Source: Eonycteris spelaea
Taxonomy: Eukaryota; Chordata; Mammalia; Chiroptera; Pteropodidae
DNA length: 64,000 nt
Direction: 5' to 3'
Assembly (NCBI GenBank): GCA_003508835.1
Contig: PUFA01000004.1
Location: forward strand, 262,501-326,500
The position numbers and the translations under genes were made by a program. Each line of letters opens with the position of its first letter. The first letter of the stretch is position 1. Below the pieces are notes generated by a model that made no database searches, was not told where the DNA came from, and saw nothing but the letters and a program-made list of their open reading frames with translations. Positions 56,850-64,000 of the stretch are shown one piece after another.

Positions 56850-57560
56850 TCCAGCCAATAAGTAGGTTTAAAAAAAAATGCAGATTTCACTACTGTCATG
56901 CAACTGGGTTTCATCGCGACGAGCCAACAGCTGTGGTGGGGAAGTTATTACAGTGTCGAGTATTTCATTTAGGAGAGAACGCTGCAGTCACTTTAGAAAG
57001 AAAACTCGGAGCCCATCTGTTGAAAGCCGCCATCGGCGGGCTGGCCCCGGGAGGGGGCTGAGGTCGGCCGGCAGTGCCGCGGCGGGCGGCCTCGTGCGGG
57101 CGGCCAGCGTGCAGGCCCCCAGCCTGGCCTGGCGGAGGAGCGGGGAGGCCCGGGTTAGTGGCCCAGCTGCCCCCACCCCGGCCGCCCGCGGCTCTGCAGC
57201 CTCCCGCAAGGGCGGAGCCTGCGGGCAGGGGACCCAGGACGAAGGCGGCGTCTGCGTGTGCTCCGTGCCCGAGCCGGCCTCCGTCGCCCACCGCCCGCTT
57301 CTCCGGAATTCACTGCGAGATGCTGCTGCTGCTCCCGTCCTTCCGCCACTGACCCCTGAGGCTGCTTTACGATGCGCACGTTATGTAAAGAAGCTAATTT
57401 TTTTATATGTTAGGGAGTGTGAACGAAAAAGAAGTCTAAATGACGTGTCGCCATGAAAGAAACATTAACTAAAGGTTTATTTCAACACGAAGGGCTTCAT
57501 TAAACAACTGCTTCTTGGAGAGGAAAATGAATTCAAAATAAACAAGATTGACCTCGGAAG
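56850..57560. promoter_or_regulatory. candidate conserved non-coding pair
   Basis: AT-richer unique sequence at about 56850-57000 and 57365-57560 (GCTAATTTTTTTATATGTTA, ACATTAACTAAAGGTTTATT, AATGAATTCAAAATAAACAA) flanks a CpG-rich core at 57020-57330. Function unknown. Confidence 0.3.
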
Positions 57561-58029
57561 GTTTGTGGGAGACCTGACCTCCCTGCAATGCCTCACTGTG
57601 CTACCGGATCACGAGCGGCTGCGTCACGGAGTGGCCAGAAAAATGGCTCTGTTGACACTTTTAGTAAACCAGATTAGCAAAAACAAAACGGACCCATGCC
57701 CTCCCCCCCACCAAAGGAAATATTTTTAGAGCATGCACTATAAACTAAGCCAAGGTTTCGCAAGGAGTTTTACCCCTCAGCAGCTCTAATTTCTTCACGG
57801 GCACAAGGACCCCACTTCCCACTCAGACCCACACCCCCAGAGAGGCCCCGTGCACCCGACTTCTGGTCGGGAAGGGCTGCTGAGCATTGCCTGGGCAGGG
57901 GTGGGGTGGAGGGCATGGGATAACGGACGTGTTACCAGTCAGCCTTCAGAAATTCTCCAAGGCGCTGAACCACAGGAAATTTCCAGCATTTGATGTATTA
58001 AACATGAAAAAACAGCAATCTCGTGTGGG

Positions 58030-58255
58030 TCACCCCAGCACTGTAGTCCCCAACCCCCAGGTCACAGACCAGCGTTAGTCTGTGTCCTGTCAGGAACCGG
58101 GCCGCACAGCAGGAGGTGAGCGGTGGGGGAGCGAGCGACGCTTCACCTGTATTTGTGGCCGCTCCCCAGCACCAGCATCACCGTCCCAGCTCCGTCTCGG
58201 ATCACCAGGCATTAGATTCTCACAGGAGCCCCGGTCCCTGGTGCTGCCCCAGCAC
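58030..58255 (+). mobile_element. hAT-type DNA transposon relic
   Basis: GTAGTCCCCAACCCCCAGGT, then CAGGAACCGGGCCGCACAGC, AGGAGGTGAGCGGTGGGG, GGCATTAGATTCTCACAGGA and, near the end, CCGGTCCCTGGTGC reproduce the order of a common non-autonomous mammalian hAT element with GTCCCCAACC-type terminal inverted repeats. Part of the right end is missing where the LINE-1 copy begins. Exact family not asserted. Confidence 0.65.
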
Positions 58256-58264
58256 ACATTTTTG

Positions 58265-59425
58265 TGACTCTTTAAAAAATGAACCTAGAAGAAAACATAG
58301 GAACTAAACCCAAGGACCTTGGACTCAAAGAAGATTTTATAAATCTGACCTCAAAGGCAAGGGAAGTAAAGCAAAAATAAATGAATGGGACTACATCAAA
58401 CAAAAAAGCTTCTGCTCGGCTAAAGAAACCATCAACAAGGTAAAGAGACAACTGTCTGAGACAACTGGATTTGCAAGCAACGCCTTCGATAAGGGCCTAA
58501 TATCCCAAATATACAAAGAACTCATACAACTCCATAACAACAAAAAACCAAACGATCCAATCAAAAAATGGGCAGAGGACCTGAACAGACACTTTTCCCT
58601 AGAGGATAAACGACCAACGAATACATGAAAAGATGCTCGACATCGCTAGCTATTAGGGAAATGCAAATCAAACCACACTGAGATACCCTCTCACACCTGT
58701 TAGAATAGCTGTCATCAACAGGAAAAATAACAACCAATGTTAGAGAGGATGCGGAGAAAAAGGAACCCTCATACGCTGCTGGTGGGACTGCAAATTGGTG
58801 CAGCCACTATGCAAAACAGTATGGAGGGTCCTCAAAACTCTAAGAATTGATCTGCCATGTGATCCAGCCATCCCTCTACTGGGTATTTACCCCCAAAGAC
58901 TTGAAAACCTGTATCTGAAAAGATAGTTGCACATCAGTGTTCACAGCAGCTTTATTCACAGTGGCCAGGACGTGGAAGCAACCGAAGTGTCCTGCGATAG
59001 GGGACTGGCTAAAGAAGCTGTGGTGCATGCACACAATGGAATATCCGCCATAAGAAGAGATGAAACACCGCCATTTGCAACAACATGGATGGACCTCGAA
59101 ATAACCATACTAAGCGAAATAAGCCAGACAGAAAAAGTTCAAAATCGCGTGATATCACTCACATGTGGGACATAAACCTAAAAGCAACAAGTGAACAGGA
59201 CAAACTCATGGACTAGTGGTTACTGGGGAGGGGCGGGGTAGGAGGAGGCAGATGGCGTGAAAGGGGTCGAATCTGTGACAGACAGGAATCTAACTACGGG
59301 AGGTGAACACACAGAGTGCGTGTGTATCTACATGCGCCTCACTGTTAAAATGTACAGCTGAAACTCACCAGGTTTCGTAACCAATGTCACCATAGAAAAA
59401 AAATATTTAAAAAAAAAAAAAAAAA
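58265..59425 (+). mobile_element. 5'-truncated LINE-1 with poly-A tail, antisense to MGMT
   Basis: Starts within late ORF2 (CTAGAAGAAAACATAGGAAC) and runs through CTTCTGCTCGGCTAAAGAAA, ACAAAGAACTCATACAACTC, AATGGGCAGAGGACCTGAAC, GCAAATCAAACCACACTGAG, GCTGCTGGTGGGACTGCAAA, CAGCAGCTTTATTCACAGTG, CAACATGGATGGACCTCG and CTAGTGGTTACTGGGG to a 17-A tail. It is the best preserved mobile element of the window, with ordinary AT-rich L1 composition, so it is clearly younger than the others. The ORF2 remnant contains frame breaks (for example the deletion around AATCTGACC near 58345). Confidence 0.93.
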
Positions 59426-61239
59426 GACCTGACTGTGAACAGCACACTCGCTCACACAAGGAGCCTGAAAGAAGAATGGTCTCGTCCCGGCACAGGCCAC
59501 GGGCGGCCTGCGGAGGGGATGCGGAGGGCCGGTGGCTGAGGCCCCGCGCTGTACGGGCGGGGCTTCAGCACGAAGGACTCCTGCACGGGCTGGACCGTGA
59601 CGGGGGCGGGGGCTTGCCTCTCGTTCCTCTTCTTCAGCAAGTTGAGATCGGGGGACCTGGTCTCAGCTCCAAGCAAGAGCGTGATGAGAAAATGCTCGAC
59701 AGGCTCGGATTTGAAAGGAGAGTCTGTCGAGGGGCCTGGTTCCAGCTTTCACGGAAGGCCGTTGCTCGTGTGGACCCGCGGCTTCCTGAGCTGCGCTGGC
59801 CTGAGACCTCCGTGGGGGGCTCACCGTGTCCCCGCGATGCCTCCGGCTCCCAGACACAGAGTAGAAAGAGAGCGGAGCCCACCACCGGGGGCAGAAAGGG
59901 GGTGTCGCCACACCTGGGGTGAGGGCCAATTAAGTCCGCGCTGGCCACTGTTACAGCCCCTGCCGCCTCCCTCCCTCACCATAAAATCCGCACCTGGCCC
60001 CGGCCGGAGAGAGAGTGACTGAGCCAAATTAGAGGGGGCAGCGTGGGAAGTCCGGGCCCTGCAGCTGAGTGTCGGCAGGAGGGTGCAGCCCCCCCCCACC
60101 CCGGCGGGAGGGGCCTCGGCCGCTGGGAGGCGCCGCCAACACTGCTCGGCCTGTCGGACGGACGGGCTGCCGGGCAGCTGCACGGCCTTCCTCCTCACCC
60201 AGCGCCTCGTCCAGCTCGTCCTGGTCACCGGGCCTACCACGCCATGGCCGGCTGGCCGGGGGACGGGCCGGCCCGCGTGGGCCCAGAGCCGGGAAGCGGC
60301 GTGACGGTGGCCGGCCCCAAGCCTCCTTGAGGGCTGAGGACAGGCCCCCCAGAGTTCATGAGCCGACCCTCCCCCACCCCACCAGCTACACCGGCCCTTC
60401 CTGCTCAGCGTTTGCATTTTTTCTGTTTGAAAATGTCACCGACAGACTTTCACGGGAGGACGGCGGCTGGACAGCACCCCTGGCTCCTGGCGCAGAGCAG
60501 GGATCCCGGAGGCAGCAGCGGCAGAGAAGCCACGGGTCCTAGGCTCCCGCGAATCTCGGGGCAGTTTTCTCCTCGGGGTACCCGTGTGCACGCGTCCACA
60601 CGCACGTAGCGGTGTACACGTGCTCACCTACACGGAACGGCTACGAAGGTCGCGAGCACAACCGACCTCGGGCCGGCTTCACGGCTTCCGCTGCCGTGAG
60701 CACCAGCCACACGGCGGCTCCCGGGGAGACGTGTGGGGACGGCCCCGGCTTCCGCGGACGCCGAGCGCCTCTGGCCCGCCCACCTCCGCAGCCCGTTCTC
60801 GGCTCGCCCGTGAGAACGCCACGGCTCGCCAGACGTTACGCTGGAAACGTACTCGAGGAGCCGCCGCCGGCTCGGGGGCGGGCGGCAGGAGCCGCGGTCA
60901 CCGCCGTGGCTGACCGTCCGCGCGCGAGCCTCGCGCTCGGCGCTGCGGGCGAGCAGGTGGTTTACGCTCACGACAAGCTGACCGAGACCTCCCTGCCATG
61001 CAGCTGCGTCCCCACTCACACCGCTCGCCAGCGAGAGTCCGGCGCGGACGGGCAGCGTCCCTGTCACTGGCTCTGCCAGGCAGGACGTGACCACGCGCAG
61101 AAGCAACGCGCTCGGGCGGGGCGGGCGGAGGGTGTGACACACCGAGGGGCTGGACTGAGTGAAGCGCGCTGTGACGTCAGTGACGGTCGATGCGGCCGGG
61201 CTCCCTGGGGGGCGCGCTGTGAGGCGCCGAGCGACTGAC

Positions 61240-61399
61240 CTTGCTGGAAGACGGGGTGGTGCAGGGCGGGCACGGGGAGGGCCGGCAGGGCCGCAGGCTC
61301 CTGGAAGTAGGCCGCCAGCCAGGCCGCACACTGCGCGAGGGGCTCTGTCACCGCCCCCGGGTCGTCCAGCGGCTCACGAGGGGCGGGGCCGCGGTGGGG
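61240..61399 (-). CDS. MGMT: MGMT coding exon 3
   Basis: A 160-bp exon after TCCTTGCCTTTGCAG and before GTCAGTC on the minus strand, phase 0 in and phase 1 out. It encodes the end of the N-terminal domain: [15 protein letters not shown], then [13 protein letters not shown]. The His85 zinc-ligand equivalent in HHPVF is kept; the other zinc ligands of the human enzyme lie in the preceding exon, outside the window. At 53 codons plus one base it is about seven residues longer than the human exon as I remember it. The surplus lies at the start ([20 protein letters not shown]), a poorly conserved loop in mammals. MQCTAW and LNAYF of human read AQCAAW and LAAYF here. The first coding exon is not in the window. 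Confidence 0.93.
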
Positions 61400-63655
61400 C
61401 TGCAAAGGCAAGGACAGGAGCTCAGTCAGGGAAGCTTGCGGGGGGGGGGGGCCCACCGTGCCCAGGTGGGCGCGTCTCAGCCGGGCCACGGCTCACGGCA
61501 GCCGGGGGCGCGCGGGCAGGCCGAGGGGTGAGGCCCACGCCCCGCCTTCGGCTTGAGAAGCTTTGCGAACGAGGGGCAGGGCGACCCCCAGGGAGTGGAG
61601 TCCCAGCCCACGGCTCTCTCCGGGGGCTCTGCGTTCGGGGTCACACCGCGAGCAGACGTGACAGGGTGTGACCAGCGCAGACGCTCGGGCGGAGTGGGCC
61701 CCTCTGCAGGGCTCGTGCGGGACAGACGGACATTTGCATCTGCGAAATCACCCACCATCCATCACCAGAGCACTTTCCAGAAACGCCCCCGACTGCACCC
61801 CTAACCCCCCCGCCGCCCACCGAGCTTCGGCCGCAGGCCGGCGCGTTCGGCTCCCCGCTCTGTGCCGCGTTTGGGGGGCCTCCCCCGGTTTGCTCTCCGC
61901 CTCCGATCCCCACCCTGCAGAGCGTCTAACCGCGCGAAGGCTGTTCACGAGTCGGGGTGGACCGCGGGCCCCGCGGCCGGGTCGTCCTGCTCCTCGTCCA
62001 CGTCCTCCGGTGTGCTCGGCGCGGCCGCCGGTCCCCTTCTCCTCACGTTCAAGCCCACGTGTTTCAGACGTGCTTCCGAGGGTTTCGCGGCTTCTCCCGG
62101 TCGGGGCGCCAGCCCTCCCGCTGCAGCCCCCGCCCCCATGGGGCCGACCCCCGGCGGCAGAGGCCGATTTTCTGGGCTGACCCGCCGCACCGAGAAACGC
62201 CGCCGTGGACACGGTCCGCTGCGCTGCCTCTGCAGCTCCGGGACGGACCGCGTCTCGGCGCCCAGTCGTGGACGGCGGGAAGTGACCACGGGGCAGGTGC
62301 TTGGAGCCGTCCCCGGGCGCTCACACGCGCTCACGAGGGCCCAGGGGAGCGGGGAGGCCACCGCCGCTTGGCACTGCACCGGCTCGGGAAATGGCGGGTG
62401 TGGCCGGGCGCCCAGGCGTGCGGCGAGTGGCCGACGCCTTTCTGGTCTCACAGACGCCCCTGTGCGGCCTGAGGCCCTCGTCACAGCGCTGTGCGGTCTC
62501 CGCCGAGGTCCCCGACTGGGACACGCACAGTCCCTTCTACGGGTTTTCTCGGTGGAAGGGAGATGGTCAGGGACAGCACGAGGACGGAACCAGGGGACAA
62601 ACAGGAAGAGAAACGAGCACCGAGATGACCAGTGACCAAGCGGCAGCTGAGACTCAGGCCCTACAGAGCCGGCCGGAGTCGGGCAATCCTGCGGACGAAA
62701 CCACTGGGCAGAGCGGGCCCAAGCCCCGGCCAGCGGCCACCTGCCCTGGACCTCTGTGAGGCGGAAGGCACAGGGACCTCGAATCCACAAGGATCTCATG
62801 GGACCCGGTCACCAGGAGGCCCCACGGGATGCGAGCTCCCTGCACGGGCAGAGATCAGGGAACGGGTGATGGAATGGCCTCGCAGACACCCCTGGGTCGG
62901 AGCTGCTGACTAGCCGCTGCCCCGGTCTTTCTCTCCATGAGGGCGTCTGGACGCAGAAGGGAGAACTGTCCCCAGGTGGCTTAGATATTGTTCAGGGTCG
63001 GGGAGAAACCCCCCAGCCCCCGTTCTCGTCTGCTCCTCACTGACTGGATAAACAGACTGACGATACCTGAACAGAAAGATGAGAATCACGCCACCTGCTT
63101 TGCGGTCGTGCTCCGGGGGGACGGAGAGCACAGGGTGGTGGGGGGAGGGCAGGGGGGAGGGGACGCGGGCACGCCGAGGGCAAATCGGAGCTCCCGCCAG
63201 ACGGCCGACGACGCGCAGGCCCGCGGGGGACATGCACTGAGCCAGCGCTGCGTGGCGGCCGCCTCCCAGACACGGCGCCTGCGCAGGCAGGAGGTGCCAG
63301 GGCTGACGTGCCGGTGGCGTCGGCCTCAGCCCAGGGGGACTTCCTGAGGAAGTGGCAGGGGGGCAGGGACCTCAAGAGCCCCGCGTGGAAGCACTTGGCC
63401 CCGGGCCTCCGGCAGCACCCGCACGAGGCCGGGGTGCCGGTCAGGGACGGCCTCGCAGGCCGCGCGGTCTTCAGGTTTGTGGGCTCCGCTGCCCCGTCCC
63501 CGACACCCGCGGCAAACGGGGCTCCGGGGCTGCCGGCGCCCCCAGTGCCACAGGGCCTGCCTGGGCACCCCGAGGCTCTGCCCGCATGGGGCCACATCCC
63601 CCGAGCGGCTGCGGGGAGCGAACGCGAGCTGTTCCCAGTGTCGCCCCCTCTAAGC
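61400..63655 (-). other. MGMT: MGMT intron upstream of coding exon 3
   Basis: CpG- and GC-rich intronic sequence continuing past the window end; long accidental open frames on both strands, no exon recognised. A G-run of about 12 lies at 61439-61451. Confidence 0.7.
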
Positions 63656-63960
63656 GGCGCATCTGAAGAATTTTCATAGTAGTGAAATTCATCTTAAATT
63701 GATTTTTTATGCTTGCGCTGAAGATCCCAACCTCTGATTTACTCTGTGGTTCTCCTTTTTAACTCTTCCTCCGTTGGCATTAGATTACTGTTCATGGGTG
63801 AAATGTAATTAAACAGCTTTGATTCTGAAGCCAGGATTTATGATTCTACATTTAAAATGAATGGCATTAAACACACACATAAAACCAGATTTTTAAAGCC
63901 ATGACACAAATTTCCATTTCTACAATAAAACGAAATTTATTCTCTGCCCTGTCCTGTCCT
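63656..63960. promoter_or_regulatory. candidate conserved non-coding element in MGMT intron
   Basis: A sharp switch from CpG-rich DNA to 300 bp of unique AT-rich sequence: GAAATTCATCTTAAATTGAT, GTTGGCATTAGATTACTGTT, GGTGAAATGTAATTAAACAG, GGATTTATGATTCTACATTT, AATGAATGGCATTAAACAC. Several TAAT cores and no coding frame. Enhancer role inferred. Confidence 0.45.
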
Positions 63961-64000
63961 CCCCTCCAACCTCGCTCTGCTCGTCGCCGAAGGAAGTGGT

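Larger units (their letters stand above)
41762..61239 (-). other. MGMT: MGMT intron between coding exons 3 and 4
   Basis: A 19.5-kb intron with a GTCAGT donor and TTCCTCCCAG acceptor on the minus strand. It carries most of the mobile elements of the window, listed separately. The remaining pieces (43.1-44.7, 49.5-50.7, 51.0-53.5, 55.8-56.8 and 59.4-61.2 kb) are GC-rich with no exon I can support. Confidence 0.88.

Noticed and set aside
60600..62300. Alternative MGMT promoter CpG island around exon 3
   Set aside because: CpG richness is shared by most of the window, so composition alone does not indicate a promoter.

Overview
The window is nuclear DNA from a placental mammal. Two recognisable protein-coding genes lie tail to tail in a very GC-rich, repeat-littered setting. 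The 3' end of EBF3 (a COE/EBF-family transcription factor) is on the + strand at 1 to about 5.4 kb. The last three coding exons of MGMT (O6-methylguanine-DNA methyltransferase) are on the - strand at 35.4, 41.7 and 61.3 kb. All other long open frames are by-products of high GC and tandem repeats. The same gene pair is neighbouring in human 10q26.3, near a telomere, so synteny is ordinary; from memory the human gap between the two 3' ends is roughly twice the ~30 kb seen here.

The species is not given. The most informative marker is a short retroposon at 50766-50990. Its 5' part is a degenerate 5S rRNA and its 3' end is A-rich, and it is flanked by a 19-bp imperfect target-site duplication. 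I see no Alu, carnivore, ruminant, horse or vespertilionid SINEs. 5S-derived SINEs of this sort (the MEG families) are known from fruit bats (Pteropodidae), so a megabat is my best guess, as inference only.

Layout: 1-2773 EBF3 last introns and three coding exons; 2774-~4390 3' UTR, with a plausible extension to ~5375; 5.4-35.4 kb intergenic, made of GC-rich sequence without genes, several AT-richer conserved-looking islands (6.1-7.3, 14.1-14.6, 18.7-19.2, 21.7-22.6, 23.1-23.3, 31.1-31.2 kb), old LINE-1 pieces (9.4-11.8 kb plus strand; 16.1-16.9 and 27.0-28.0 kb minus strand), minisatellites and CA/TG tracts (13.4, 21.1, 26.6, 28.2, 29.6-30.2 kb); 35.4-64 kb MGMT, whose long intron between exons 3 and 4 holds a near-complete but decayed LINE-1 (44.7-49.5 kb), the 5S-derived SINE, a minisatellite (54.7 kb), a hAT-like transposon relic, a 3' LINE-1 copy with poly-A (58.3-59.4 kb) and more candidate regulatory islands.

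The two genes share no pathway: EBF3 regulates neuronal and mesodermal differentiation, and MGMT repairs O6-alkylguanine. The most interesting signal is compositional. LINE-1 copies, normally AT-rich and CpG-poor, appear to have been rewritten towards G and C, and amino-acid differences from the human proteins in EBF3 and MGMT run mostly in the same direction. This is what strong GC-biased gene conversion near a chromosome end would do.
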